Positions 1 to 9,875 of a stretch of DNA of 64,000 nt are shown here, one piece after another. Position 1 is the stretch's first letter. Every line of letters begins with the position of its first letter. The position numbers were made by a program, and so were the translations under genes. Location: contig JBCBPW010000004.1 in NCBI GenBank assembly GCA_039820545.1, positions 62,001 through 126,000 of the forward strand. The letters run 5' to 3'. This stretch comes from JALEFZ01 sp039820545 (lineage in GTDB: Bacteria > Bacteroidota > Bacteroidia > J057). The notes beneath the pieces were generated by a model. That model was not told the origin of the DNA and searched no databases. It saw only the letters and a list, made by a program, of their open reading frames with translations.

Positions 1-511
1 CGATGATCTCGGGATCTATCTCTACTGCATGCGCTAGAATCTGTTCTAGATTGACCTCTGAGGCAATCAGCAGTTGCTCACTGTGGAAGGGAATCCGCTC
101 GGCGCGCATCCTGATCTGTGCAGCAGATTCTTCTCCACTGATATACAAAATCTTACGATCGTTTTGTTGCAAGGCTACCTGAAGAAGTAAGGTACTTTTG
201 CCTATCCCTGGCTCTCCTCCTAGCAAGACCACAGCTCCAGGTACTAGTCCTTGACCTAAGACGCGCATCAATTCTTGATCCATCATCGGCCAGCGTTCTT
301 CCTGACCCATGGTGATCTCATGGAGAGGGGTGGGCATACTCCGCTTGCCTGACATCGTCCCTACTGCGCGTAATTGTTTCTTGTTGGATACCTCCAATTG
401 CTCCACAAGCGTGCCCCAAGCACCACATCCATCACACTTTCCTTGCCATTTTAGATGACTATATCCACAACTCTCACAAATAAAAACGGATTTTGGAGCC
501 TTTTTTGCCAT
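1..511 (-). CDS. radA: DNA repair protein RadA/Sms, N-terminal part (cut by window edge)
   Basis: RadA is a RecA-like ATPase that helps process recombination intermediates by driving branch migration. The 170 visible residues start at an ATG (509-511) and read MAKKAPKSVF. A zinc finger follows, with C12, C15, C26 and C29 in CxxC-x10-CxxC, which is the RadA signature. The Walker A loop GEPGIGKST sits at about 99-107, and an ISGEES segment typical of RadA near 125. The C-terminal Lon-protease-like domain lies beyond the left edge, so this entry is partial. The gene reads off the left end and nothing precedes it on this strand for about 1.2 kb, so its promoter should be in the 512-920 gap. The family call is firm. 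Confidence 0.95.
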   Translation of the reverse strand, partial: MAKKAPKSVFICESCGYSHLKWQGKCDGCGAWGTLVEQLEVSNKKQLRAVGTMSGKRSMPTPLHEITMGQEERWPMMDQELMRVLGQGLVPGAVVLLGGEPGIGKSTLLLQVALQQNDRKILYISGEESAAQIRMRAERIPFHSEQLLIASEVNLEQILAHAVEIDPEII

Positions 512-920
512 CGATCTCTAATTTTATGTGCAATATGGGTAAATGTTGGGTATTTTTTTAGTTTTTATGATAAAATATTTATACGCGTGATGGATATAAT
601 GCTAATTTTTTTATGTGAAAAGCTCATGGTCTAAAAGCATCGAAGGGCATTCCAATCATTTGTTGTACAGATTGGCAGGATGCGCTTAGATGACCAAAGA
701 GCGTAAAATATCATGTATGATAGCTGAGATGGTTTGGGGGAAATGGAGATTTTTTTGCCAACTATGACCTACAGCCTTAAGCTCCATCTAAAAAAGGAAT
801 ATTTGTTGGTGCTGTAATCTTTCTCCAGAGATAAATGTTCCTTCACCTACTATAATTCCATACATTGATCTAAATTATCAAGCGACAGAAGCTATTTTCT
901 ACCCTACAAGAATACCTGAA
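512..920. other. Intergenic gap between radA and the DUF4197 gene
   Basis: This AT-rich region lies between two divergent genes and should hold both promoters. I see no convincing reading frame, RNA gene or strong inverted repeat in it. Confidence 0.6.
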
Positions 921-1652
921 ATGAAAAAAAGAATTTCTTATTGGTTCCTTATCCTGATTTTACCCTTTAGCGGTTGTGATGCGCTCTTGCAACTAGCGGA
1001 AACCCTTCCTGATACCATTCCCCAAGATCCTACTCAGACGGAGATTGTGGGCGGTCTCAAGGAAGCCTTGGTACAGGGTACGTCTTTTGCGGTGAATACG
1101 CTGAGCAAAGAAGGAGGCTATCTGAATGATGTCAAGGTGCGGATTCCTTTTCCTCCTGAAGCTCAGAAGGTAGCCAATACCATGCGCGACCTCGGACTAG
1201 GGAAGTTGGTTGATGAATTTGAGACGAAGCTAAACGAAGGGGCTGAAAAAGGAGCTAAACTGGCATTTCCCATTTTTAAAAGCGCGATCACAGGGATGAC
1301 GTTTCAGGATGCCAAAGGAATATTGCTAGGGCAGCAAGACGCTGCCACCCAATATTTTCAAACACGAACAGAAACCCAACTCTACAACGCATTTTCGCCT
1401 AAAATCAAAACATCTCTTGATCAAGTAAAAGCGACTGAGATCTGGTATGAGATCACCTCCCGTTACAATAAGTTGCCTTTAGTGAAAAAAGTCGAAACAG
1501 ACATCGTGAAGTACGCGACCAATAAAGCACTCGATGGATTGTTTCTCAAGGTATCTGATGAGGAGGCAAAAATCCGAAGTACCATTGCCTCCCGCAAGAC
1601 GGATCTCTTGAAAAAAGTTTTTGACTTTGCCGATCGTCAACGACAAAAGTAA
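921..1652 (+). CDS. DUF4197 family lipoprotein
   Basis: This 243-residue protein matches the DUF4197 family found across Bacteroidota and Proteobacteria. The function of the family is unknown. A short hydrophobic signal segment ends in PFSGC, a lipobox, so it should be lipidated at C19 and anchored in a membrane facing the periplasm. The rest is soluble and mostly helical: conserved segments include GLKEALVQGT near residue 45, the GMTFQDAKGIL stretch near 125, and a lysine-rich C-terminal helix. The length is normal for the family. The gene stands alone, with radA divergent upstream and a shared terminator downstream. Confidence 0.88.
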   Translation: MKKRISYWFLILILPFSGCDALLQLAETLPDTIPQDPTQTEIVGGLKEALVQGTSFAVNTLSKEGGYLNDVKVRIPFPPEAQKVANTMRDLGLGKLVDEFETKLNEGAEKGAKLAFPIFKSAITGMTFQDAKGILLGQQDAATQYFQTRTETQLYNAFSPKIKTSLDQVKATEIWYEITSRYNKLPLVKKVETDIVKYATNKALDGLFLKVSDEEAKIRSTIASRKTDLLKKVFDFADRQRQK

Positions 1653-1676
1653 CGACTATTTAAGACTGATCATTAC

Positions 1677-1713
1677 AAAAACGTGTGCTGAAGGCAACAG
1701 CACACGCTTTTTC
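1677..1713. terminator. Bidirectional intrinsic terminator
   Basis: A 9-bp perfect stem CGTGTGCTG / CAGCACACG (1682-1690 and 1698-1706) has a 7-nt loop. It has an A-run before it and a T-run after it, so it can end both the DUF4197 transcript and the convergent peptidase transcript. Confidence 0.85.
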
Positions 1714-1730
1714 TTACACCTATTTTATGC

Positions 1731-3866
1731 TCAAGCCTTTATTTTCTCCGCCAACATGAGTAAGAACGTATACTCTAAGGCAGTCTCTTTGTAGGCTTGA
1801 TATCTTCCCGATGCACCCCCGTGACCAGCTTCCATATTGGTATGCAGTAGGAGTAAATTCGAGTCTGTCTTCTTGTCTCTTAGTTTGGCAGCCCATTTAG
1901 TCGGCTCCCAATACTGTACTTGGGAGTCATGTAGCCCAGAGGTAATCAACAGGTGAGGATAACTTTTGGGTTCTACATTGTCATAAGGGGAATAAGAGAG
2001 CATATAGTCATAGTATTCTTTTTCGTTGGGATTGCCCCATTCGCGATACTCACCCGTGGTGAGGGGAATATCTTCGTCTAGCATCGTGGTAACGACATCC
2101 ACAAAGGGGACAGCTGCAATGCCACCATTGAATAGCTCAGGAGCCATATTGACGACGGCTCCGATCAGGAGTCCGCCTGCACTTCCTCCCATACAGTAGA
2201 GCTGATCAGAGGTCGTATAAGTACTATCTACAAGGTATTTTCCGCAATCAATGAAGTCTGTAAAGGTATTCTTCTTGTGGAGAAGTCTCCCGTCTTCATA
2301 CCACTCTCTTCCCAACGTCGCGCCCCCACGAATGTGCGCGATGGCAAAGGAGAAGCCCCTATCTAAAAGGCTAAGTCGAGCCGAACTGAAGTAAGGATCT
2401 ACATTTGAGCCATAAGATCCGTAGGCGTAGAGTAGGAGAGGAGCCGATCCATCTACAGGTGTATTTTTGTGACGGACCAATGACATGGGGATACGTTTTC
2501 CGTCTCTTGCAGGCACATAGATGCGCTCGGATACGTAATTTTCTGGCTCAAAATCTCCCAATACGGGCTGCTGCTTGAGCAACGTACGCTCCTTTGATTT
2601 CATATTGATCTCGAAGGTTGAGTTGGGACGCGTCAGAGATTGGTAGCCATAGCGCAGCTGATCGGTATCGAAATCAGGATTGGTGGAAGTGTACGCTGTG
2701 TAGGCAGGATCATCAAAGGCTAGATAGTAGGCTTCTTCTCCTTCCCACGGAATAATACGGATTAACGTCAGTCCATCCTTACGCTCTTCCAGTACCAAAA
2801 AATCCCTAAAAAGCTCCATATCTTCTAGCACAACCTCCTTGCGATGAGCGATTATTTCCTCCCAGTTTTCCTTACCAGGCTTGGAAATAGGGGTTCGCAT
2901 GAGGCGGTAGTTTTCTGCTTGATCGTTTGTCAGGATATAAAAATGATCGCCAAAGTGTTCCACATTGTATTCGTGCTCCTGCTCGCGTGGCTCTAAAACG
3001 GTGAATGTACCTTCTGGATTGTCTGCTTTGAGGTATCGACACTCCGTCGTCAGGGTCGCTGCAGAAATGATCATGAGATAAGCTCTGGATTTGGACTTGG
3101 TGATGTAGCAGGAGAATGTTTCGTCCTTTTCTTCATAGACCAAGATATCTGTTGAGGGATCGGCGCCCATGGTATGACGCTTGACTTGAAAGGTTCTCAA
3201 GGTCTGTGAATCCTTTGCGGCATAGAAAAGTGTGCGGTCATCCGCAGCCCAGCTAGAGATGGGGCTACCGCTCTTGATCTCTTCAGATAGAGTCTCACCT
3301 GTCTGGAGATCCTTGATCCTGATGGAGTAGATACGTCTGCCGATGAAGTCCACACCGTAGGCCAAAAATCGCTGATTGGGACTGATACTCAAACCACCCA
3401 CCTGGCAGAAAGATTGACCTTCAGCCAGTTCATTGACATCCAGCATGATTTCTTCTTCTGCTTCTAGGTTTTCCTTTTTCCGACAGAAGAGGGGATACTC
3501 CTTGCCTTCTGCGTATCGGCTGTAGTAATAATAGTCTTTGAGTTTGTAGGGGACCGAGCTATCATCAGGCTTAAGGCGGGCAATCATTTCCTGGTAAAGA
3601 TCTTCCTGAAACTGTTTGTGGGGAGCCATGACAGACTCCGTGTATGTATTTTCGGCATTGAGGTAATCGATGACTTCCTGATCTTCGCGATCCCGCATCC
3701 AATAATAGGGGTCAATGCGCGTATCTCCGTGTTTTTCAAGTTTATGCTCAATTTTCTTGGCAATAGGGGCCTTGGCTTCTGACATAGAGGATGAATTTTG
3801 ACAGCTTATGGTATAAGTCGCGCATACACACGCCCATAAGAGAATGAATAGAGTAGATTTTTTCAT
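1731..3866 (-). CDS. Prolyl oligopeptidase family peptidase, oligopeptidase B-like (S9A), lipoprotein
   Basis: Oligopeptidase B-type enzymes cut short peptides after basic residues. Numbered from an upstream in-frame ATG at 3878, the protein has 715 residues. The start at residue 5 (3866, MKKSTLF) is preferred because it opens a normal signal peptide. That signal ends in TISC, a plausible lipobox, so the enzyme is probably periplasmic and lipidated. The N-terminal part (about 40-440) is the beta-propeller with the family segment DPYYWMRDR. The C-terminal alpha/beta hydrolase domain carries the catalytic Ser566 in GGSAGG, Asp651 in GLHDSQV and His686 in EAGHGG (numbered from 3878). All triad residues are present. 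The gene is single, with a terminator downstream. Confidence 0.92.
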   Translation of the reverse strand: MKKSTLFILLWACVCATYTISCQNSSSMSEAKAPIAKKIEHKLEKHGDTRIDPYYWMRDREDQEVIDYLNAENTYTESVMAPHKQFQEDLYQEMIARLKPDDSSVPYKLKDYYYYSRYAEGKEYPLFCRKKENLEAEEEIMLDVNELAEGQSFCQVGGLSISPNQRFLAYGVDFIGRRIYSIRIKDLQTGETLSEEIKSGSPISSWAADDRTLFYAAKDSQTLRTFQVKRHTMGADPSTDILVYEEKDETFSCYITKSKSRAYLMIISAATLTTECRYLKADNPEGTFTVLEPREQEHEYNVEHFGDHFYILTNDQAENYRLMRTPISKPGKENWEEIIAHRKEVVLEDMELFRDFLVLEERKDGLTLIRIIPWEGEEAYYLAFDDPAYTAYTSTNPDFDTDQLRYGYQSLTRPNSTFEINMKSKERTLLKQQPVLGDFEPENYVSERIYVPARDGKRIPMSLVRHKNTPVDGSAPLLLYAYGSYGSNVDPYFSSARLSLLDRGFSFAIAHIRGGATLGREWYEDGRLLHKKNTFTDFIDCGKYLVDSTYTTSDQLYCMGGSAGGLLIGAVVNMAPELFNGGIAAVPFVDVVTTMLDEDIPLTTGEYREWGNPNEKEYYDYMLSYSPYDNVEPKSYPHLLITSGLHDSQVQYWEPTKWAAKLRDKKTDSNLLLLHTNMEAGHGGASGRYQAYKETALEYTFLLMLAEKIKA

Positions 3867-4182
3867 AAATAGCAACATTTCGAGGAAACGGAGTGTCTTG
3901 CGATGAACATTCGCGCGAGTGCATGAGACAGCCGTTTCCCAGTAAGAGAAGATGTACCTGTAGAGGCTGTTGGAATTATATCTTTTTGTTTTAGCTGTAG
4001 CTGTGTGTGTACATGGGGCCTAGCCATGATGGTAGACTAACCGATTTTCTACCTCACATATTCCCTCCCACTCATAAATTCTAATAGACGCTAACAATAG
4101 GAAGTGAAAATAAGGATTGGTCTCAAGGGAAGGTAGTGTAGGCTAGTTTTTTATACCAATCCCTGTATCTATTCTATGTCTT
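3867..4182. other. Intergenic gap between the peptidase and LytTR genes
   Basis: Both flanking genes are on the minus strand, so this should contain the peptidase promoter and 5' leader. No reading frame or strong hairpin was recognised. Confidence 0.5.
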
Positions 4183-4953
4183 CTACCGATTGAGCCATGA
4201 CTTAAACCGAGGGGTCTTCTCGATGCTCACGATGGCTTCAATATCTGAGGCGGGTTTCAGCTCGACCTTGATTCTACTTTTGGAGTAGGCAAACATATTC
4301 TCGATGGCCTCAAATTGTAGGATGAATTGTCGGTTGATGCGAAAAAAATCATGTGGATCGAGTAAGGATTCCAACTGGCCGAGGGTGTAATTCACAATGT
4401 GTCTCCTGCCGTCGTGGGTGATGAGGAATACATATTTTTGCTGCCCAAAAAAATAGGCGACCTCCTCCACTGGGATAGATTTGATTTTGTCTCCGCTAGA
4501 CACCATGAAGCGCTTCTGAAAAGAAGGGGGAGCTGCTTGCTGTTCCTGTATAGCTTGCCAAATGGCTTGCATGTCTACAGAGGGAGTAGAGGAGGAGGCT
4601 TGATTGGATTGAAACTTTTGGAGACTGTATGCCAGTTCTGACTTCTCGATGGGTTTGAGCAAGTAGTCTATGCTGTTGAGTTTGAATGCCTGAATGGCAT
4701 ATTCATCGTAGGCAGTCGTGAAAATGATGGGCGTTTTGACTTCGATTTGTTCAAAAATCGTGAAGCTATTGCCATCGGCGAGATGTATATCTACAAAAAT
4801 GAGGTCGGACTCTTTGTGTTTGAGCCATTGGACAGCGCTGCTGACGGTATCCAGGATGTCTAGGATTTCTACTTCTGAGTTGATCTCATGAATCATGCGC
4901 GCCAATCTTTTGGCTGCCAATGGTTCATCTTCTATGATTAATGCTCGAATCAT
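4183..4953 (-). CDS. LytTR-family response regulator
   Basis: This is a 256-residue two-component response regulator of the LytR/AlgR type. The receiver domain covers about residues 1-120, with the acidic pair at E8/D9, phospho-acceptor Asp55 in LIFVDIHL, the TTAYDEYA segment and Lys in LLKPIEK. A short linker leads to a LytTR DNA-binding domain at about 150-256, with VAYFFGQQKYVFL and the FFRINRQFIL motif typical of the family. No LytS-type (5TM or HisKA_2) kinase lies next to it, so the partner is encoded elsewhere. Its target genes cannot be read from this window. Confidence 0.93.
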   Translation of the reverse strand: MIRALIIEDEPLAAKRLARMIHEINSEVEILDILDTVSSAVQWLKHKESDLIFVDIHLADGNSFTIFEQIEVKTPIIFTTAYDEYAIQAFKLNSIDYLLKPIEKSELAYSLQKFQSNQASSSTPSVDMQAIWQAIQEQQAAPPSFQKRFMVSSGDKIKSIPVEEVAYFFGQQKYVFLITHDGRRHIVNYTLGQLESLLDPHDFFRINRQFILQFEAIENMFAYSKSRIKVELKPASDIEAIVSIEKTPRFKSWLNR

Positions 4954-5406
4954 TTATGGATATTGTTTGGCTTACAGTAATGGAGTAGTCTTCTTTTTTC
5001 TCAACTGAAAAATGATCAGATCCTGTATGAGAGCCTCAAATTTACCTTCATTTTACACATTCAGAATCTATCGGTTCTTGAAATACGCATTTTCCTTGAA
5101 GGTACTAAATCCCCTCTTTTATTCCATTAGATCGTCATTTCCCCAATCAAGATGCGAACCAATAGACAGGAAGATTTGCAAAAGGTGGCAGAAACTCCCT
5201 CAGGCAGGTATATGTTGCACGTAGTTTCATGTTTGAATGGACGAATGCAGGAGAGTCATCGTAGAGGAGAGCCAGAAGAAATTTGGAGAATAGAATACAG
5301 GAGGATTATCTTCACATGCTTTAAACAGAAAAGTGGGTGAAGAGAGATCCAATCTGCAAGTGGAGGTTTGCTACTTAGGATTTCTTTTATCCGCTGGTTC
5401 TATCTG
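4954..5406. other. Divergent intergenic region
   Basis: This gap lies between the minus-strand LytTR regulator and the plus-strand membrane protein. Only short, unconvincing frames occur in it. It presumably holds both promoters. Confidence 0.5.
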
Positions 5407-6426
5407 ATGAACCCCTATGTACGTGTCCTACTTTTCATTTGGCCCATGTCACTAACCACATATAAAGAATCTTTCATCAAGGTCCTGAAGTATTTCCCCA
5501 AGCATTGGGAGCAGGAGAAACATTGGGGGTATTACATCACCATGCTGGCTTTTTTGGGGATCTCGATGTACATCAATTACTTCTGGGTGGAGGGAACGAC
5601 GATAGAGCGTCTGATGGTGTCGAAATTTCGTGCGAAGGAGGTGCTAGTCTTGTGGTACATGCTGTTTTATGGGATTCCTTATGTATTTGGACTTGTGGCT
5701 TATGCCGCTTTTCATCAGCGATGGGAGCTACTCAAGAATCCTCAGATGTGGACACGTGCCCTTTTTGTGATTTTTGTACTCAGCTTTGATGCTGCATTTT
5801 ACTATCACTACTATGCCTATCGGATGGTCGAGGGCATGCCTGAAAGATACTGGGCTCGAAAAGTTGCAGGGAATTTCAATAGTGTGTTGGCGATGTGGCT
5901 TCCGTTATTCTTGTATTGGTACTTCCGAGACAGGAAGCAGATGGGGCACTTCTATGGTTTGACCTTCAAAAATTATGATTATAGACCCTATGTGATTCTG
6001 CTCCTTTTGATGGTTCCCCTTGTGGTGGGGGCCTCGTTCACAGAGGACTTTATCAGGTATTATCCTACGCTGAAGCATCGGATTGTCAAAGATATTGCAG
6101 CTGTACCTTTGTGGTTTGCCTATGTAGTCTATGAAATTGCGTACGCTTCGGATTTTATATGGACAGAGTTGATTTTTAGAGGCTTCATGGTGATCGGTAT
6201 GGCGCAGTCCTTGGGGGCTGCCAGTGTAGGAGCTATGGCAGGTGTATACTGTTATCGGCACTTTGCCAAACCTATGGGGGAGGCGGGAAGTTCCATTTTT
6301 GGTGGATACATACTAGGCGTGATTGCGCTAGGCAGCCGAAATATCCAGGGCGGTGTCTATGTACATATGGGGATTGCGCTATTGATGGAATTAAGTGCTT
6401 TTTTGCAATTTGCATTGCGACCATAG
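5407..6426 (+). CDS. CPBP-like intramembrane protein (divergent motif)
   Basis: This polytopic membrane protein has about seven or eight hydrophobic segments. Its C-terminal part resembles CPBP intramembrane proteases: TELIFRG stands where the family has EExxFRG, followed by CYRHFAKP (F/YxxxH region) and YVHMGIALLMEL (HxxxN/D region). The first glutamate of the usual EE pair is a threonine here, so peptidase activity is uncertain. The start is ambiguous: a TTG at 5368 follows a GGAGG too closely, ATG 5407 (MNPYVRV) is chosen, and ATG 5446 (MSLTTYKE) is also reasonable. The next gene starts 109 bp downstream on the same strand. Confidence 0.72.
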   Translation: MNPYVRVLLFIWPMSLTTYKESFIKVLKYFPKHWEQEKHWGYYITMLAFLGISMYINYFWVEGTTIERLMVSKFRAKEVLVLWYMLFYGIPYVFGLVAYAAFHQRWELLKNPQMWTRALFVIFVLSFDAAFYYHYYAYRMVEGMPERYWARKVAGNFNSVLAMWLPLFLYWYFRDRKQMGHFYGLTFKNYDYRPYVILLLLMVPLVVGASFTEDFIRYYPTLKHRIVKDIAAVPLWFAYVVYEIAYASDFIWTELIFRGFMVIGMAQSLGAASVGAMAGVYCYRHFAKPMGEAGSSIFGGYILGVIALGSRNIQGGVYVHMGIALLMELSAFLQFALRP

Positions 6427-6535
6427 GCAACAAAGGAGAGATTTCGAGCGTCTATATTTCATAGGTCGCTTAAAGGGGAGCGTCACAAAGCGTTATCATC
6501 ATCTGTCGTCTTATTTATTACTTTTAAACAGCTCA

Positions 6536-7003
6536 ATGAATCGCATTTTTCAGCAACTTTTAGACATACTTCGCGATCGTAGAAGGCATCTCTACACGGC
6601 CATGATTATCGGCATTATCCCTGTAGGGTTGTACTCGCGTATTTGGTTTCGCTCGGTAGAGGATCAATGCGCAGGAGGGATTCTGTGTACTTGGGGTGAA
6701 TTCGCACCAGATGCATTGTATGCCTTGATGTTTTATTGGATCGCACGTTGGATTTGGATTAATCGTTCCTTTGCATGGGCTGCTATGCTTGCTTTAGGGT
6801 TTTGTTATGGAATAGAGGTGCTTCAGTTTTATCACGCACCCTGGATTGATGCCATTCGAGCGACACCCTTAGGAGGACTGATTCTCGGCTTTAGTTTCTT
6901 ATGGTCAGATATTGTTTGTTATTCCCTTGGAGTGGGATTTGGTGTCATGGGAGATGTGGTATTGGCGAGGTTTTCTTTCAGGCTTTCTTCTCCCACATCT
7001 TGA
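6536..7003 (+). CDS. DUF2809 family membrane protein
   Basis: This is a 155-residue integral membrane protein with about four transmembrane helices. The pattern fits DUF2809: an early GLYSRIW segment, then GEFAPDALYALMFYWIARW, ALGFCYGIEVLQFY, and a final GFSFLWSDIVCYSLGVG. The function of this family is not known. The start is placed at the ATG of MNRIFQQLL because the frame upstream of it has no hydrophobic or conserved character. It follows the CPBP-like gene closely and may share its transcript. Confidence 0.78.
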   Translation: MNRIFQQLLDILRDRRRHLYTAMIIGIIPVGLYSRIWFRSVEDQCAGGILCTWGEFAPDALYALMFYWIARWIWINRSFAWAAMLALGFCYGIEVLQFYHAPWIDAIRATPLGGLILGFSFLWSDIVCYSLGVGFGVMGDVVLARFSFRLSSPTS

Positions 7004-7337
7004 GTTTTGAGCAAGTGGCAGCAATTCAAAGCGAAGGAAACTTAGCGGGATGTTGGTCGTCTGTCACATGTGGTGTGTCTACTCTAAGTCTTGACACAGG
7101 AAAGCACCTCATTCTCTTATCTCCTTTAATTTCCATAAAATAACCGAAAATCTGTTTTCTGTAAGAAATGACAGGCAATAGGAAGGGTAAATTCACGCTT
7201 ATTACGGTTTTTTGTATAAGATCTGATTCACCACAGTCAAAGTCTGCGTTTGTCCAGACTTCATGACGTCATGTTGGTAAAGAGATTGTACGATTATTAC
7301 GGTATTTCTCCTTGATAGATCCCCTAAGAGAGACCTA
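7004..7337 (+). promoter_or_regulatory. Upstream region of the hybrid kinase with palindrome and direct repeat
   Basis: Two copies of the 10-mer TTATTACGGT occur at 7199-7208 and 7294-7303, 95 bp apart. Between them is a perfect 12-bp palindrome, CATGACGTCATG, at 7262-7273. The arrangement looks like operator DNA for the kinase gene at 7338, but no binding protein can be named. Confidence 0.45.
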
Positions 7338-9875
7338 ATGTACCCAAGAAGCGTCCTTTGTGTATTCCTAGCCCTTCTTTGTTTTATTCAGAAGGTGAAT
7401 GGTCAGGCAGTGCTAGATATAAAAGAAGTCGCTCGTCCATACATTATCCAGGCTCAGTATCTCTCGGTTTGGGAAGATTCCGCTCGTTCTCGCTCCATAG
7501 AAGACGTCCTGGCACTTTCTCCATTGGAATCATTTCGTCCCTTTTCTTTTGATCGAATCAACCTTGGGTTTTCAGAAAGTGGGTATTGGGTCAAACTCAG
7601 AGTGAAAAATTCCGCTCAAGAGCAGAAGGGATTTGTCCTACAGATGGACAATGACGGCTTGGGAGAGGTCCAATTGTATAAGGTTCGTCAAGGACAGGTT
7701 TTGTATACCGACCGGAACGGATCAACGGTCAATATCAGCGAAAGAAACTTACCTATTAAGAAAATTGGATTTGAATTAGATTTCGACCCTCAAGAGGAGG
7801 CGGATCTTTATTTATACATCACTTCTTACGGCGATCTCTGGATTGGAATGAGTCTATTGGAGCGATACCAATATTTTCAAGAAGCCTTTTCTCAGACGAC
7901 CTTATTGGGCTTGTACTATGGCATGATGGCGGTAGTCATTCTTTTTGCGCTGTCATTTTTCGCCATGACCAGAGAACATGTATTCCTGTTTTTTGGCGTT
8001 TTTACATTTTTTGGTGTGGCCTACACACTTTCGGTTGATGGCTATTTTGGGGTGTGGTTGACTTCTTTGGGAGAGGAAACGAAAGGGCTATATTCTGCTT
8101 TGACAAGTATTTTTGGTGCCATGTGGTTTTTGAAACTCATGGATTACTTTCCTGGACGGCACCTGATGACACCCATCTTGATCTGGGCAAGACGCGCAAT
8201 ATGGACCCTTCAGATCGTCGCCATGCTGCTCATGACCGTTGATGTGTTGTTTGCCAGGAAGTTCAACCTGTATGTATACATCGGCGTCTTGACATGGTCA
8301 GCTATTTTGGTTTTTAGGGGGCTTCTCAAGAAGGACTATAGTACAAGATACCTATTTCTGGGTTACTTATTTTTGATCGCGGCTGTTGCTTTGACCGTCA
8401 TGCAGCATCTCAAAATTCTCCATACAGTCACCCATGTACAGAACTATTTTTATGGAGGATACACTGCTTTTGTGTTGAGCATTTGTCTGGGCTTAGGAGA
8501 TCGATTCAAGCGTTTTTCAAAGGAACGAGAGGAAGCCATTATTGAGAAAACGGCTGCTTCTACCCGCATCCTTAGCCTCAATCATCAACTAGAAGAAGCG
8601 AATCAGCAGCTCGAGCAAAAGGTGGACCAGCGTACATCTGAATTACAGGAAAAGAACGACCAGCTTGTCAAGGCAAAAGAAGCGGCAGAATCAGCAGCCA
8701 ATGCAAAAGCCAACTTCCTCGCGACGATGAGTCATGAGATCCGGACGCCCCTCAATGGAGTCGTAGGAATGACCGAGCTTGTGATGACGACCGAGTTGTC
8801 CGCTGAGCAACAAGAACAACTCCAGATCATCCGCAATAGCAGTGAAAACCTCCTGACAATCATCAACGATATCCTGGACTTCTCTAAGGTCGAATCAGGT
8901 AAGCTCAAACTTGAAAATAGAGACACTCATTTAACAGGCTGTGTGAAACAAGTAATCGAATTATTTACACCACAGGCTGAGGTGAAAAAGCTGAAACTCT
9001 ATTCGGAAGTAGGGGAGGCAGTTCCTGAAAGGATCATGGGAGATCGAGTCAGGTTGAGCCAGATTCTGACCAATCTCGTGTCGAATGCGCTCAAGTTTAC
9101 AGAGAGAGGAAGTGTACGTGTTACGCTAGAAAGTTTGGGTAAGTCCACGGATGGTCAGAAGGTCGATCTTAAGTTTGGGGTTCATGATACAGGTATTGGG
9201 ATACCTCAAGATAAAATAGATCGACTATTTCAAGCTTTTGAGCAGGTAGATACTTCTACCACGCGCAAGTTTGGTGGAACAGGTTTGGGACTCGCGATAT
9301 GCAAGCGATTGGTTCATCTCATGGGAGGCAACATATGGATAGAGAGTGAGATAGGAAAAGGGACAAGTTTTTATTTTACCTTAGCCCTTACGCTATCTGA
9401 CTCGTCCCTTTCTAATCAAGATGCTGATATGCAAAACGGTATGTATAAAGAGGAGAAAAAGCTAAATGCCCAATTAGCAGAAAAGTATCCTTTCCAAATT
9501 CTTGTGGTAGAAGACAATAAAATCAATCAGCGAATCGCGCAGAAGATTTTTCGATCATTGGGGTACGCGATTGAGATAGCAGCAGATGGCCGAGCGGGAT
9601 ACGAGCGGATCATGGAGGGGAAATTTGATCTGGTCATGATGGATATGCAGATGCCTGTAATGGATGGCTTAGAGGCTACACGTCTGATACGAAGTGAGGT
9701 AGATTCCCAGCCCATCATCATCGCGATGACTGCCAATGCACTTCAAGAAGACAGAGACAGGTGTATGGAAGCAGGTATGGATGATTATTTATCCAAACCC
9801 ATCAAGCCCTCTGATATACAGGCAGTTCTTTCCAAATGGGGAGAAGTCACACGTAGAAGAAGTACGACAGTATAG
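7338..9875 (+). CDS. Hybrid sensor histidine kinase (7TMR-DISM sensor, HisKA, HATPase, receiver)
   Basis: This 845-residue hybrid kinase starts with a signal peptide ending near VNGQ (about residue 23). A periplasmic 7TMR-DISMED2-like domain (about 25-180) and seven transmembrane helices (about 185-390) follow, then a coiled coil (about 395-455). The kinase core has His466 in MSHEIRTPLNG, the N box near N583, DTGIGIP (617-623) and GGTGLGL (646-652). A C-terminal receiver (about 720-835) has VVEDNK and phospho-acceptor Asp769. DISM sensors often bind carbohydrates or other small ligands, but the ligand here is unknown. No separate output regulator is adjacent, so phosphate may pass from the receiver to a distant protein. 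Confidence 0.93.
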   Translation: MYPRSVLCVFLALLCFIQKVNGQAVLDIKEVARPYIIQAQYLSVWEDSARSRSIEDVLALSPLESFRPFSFDRINLGFSESGYWVKLRVKNSAQEQKGFVLQMDNDGLGEVQLYKVRQGQVLYTDRNGSTVNISERNLPIKKIGFELDFDPQEEADLYLYITSYGDLWIGMSLLERYQYFQEAFSQTTLLGLYYGMMAVVILFALSFFAMTREHVFLFFGVFTFFGVAYTLSVDGYFGVWLTSLGEETKGLYSALTSIFGAMWFLKLMDYFPGRHLMTPILIWARRAIWTLQIVAMLLMTVDVLFARKFNLYVYIGVLTWSAILVFRGLLKKDYSTRYLFLGYLFLIAAVALTVMQHLKILHTVTHVQNYFYGGYTAFVLSICLGLGDRFKRFSKEREEAIIEKTAASTRILSLNHQLEEANQQLEQKVDQRTSELQEKNDQLVKAKEAAESAANAKANFLATMSHEIRTPLNGVVGMTELVMTTELSAEQQEQLQIIRNSSENLLTIINDILDFSKVESGKLKLENRDTHLTGCVKQVIELFTPQAEVKKLKLYSEVGEAVPERIMGDRVRLSQILTNLVSNALKFTERGSVRVTLESLGKSTDGQKVDLKFGVHDTGIGIPQDKIDRLFQAFEQVDTSTTRKFGGTGLGLAICKRLVHLMGGNIWIESEIGKGTSFYFTLALTLSDSSLSNQDADMQNGMYKEEKKLNAQLAEKYPFQILVVEDNKINQRIAQKIFRSLGYAIEIAADGRAGYERIMEGKFDLVMMDMQMPVMDGLEATRLIRSEVDSQPIIIAMTANALQEDRDRCMEAGMDDYLSKPIKPSDIQAVLSKWGEVTRRRSTTV

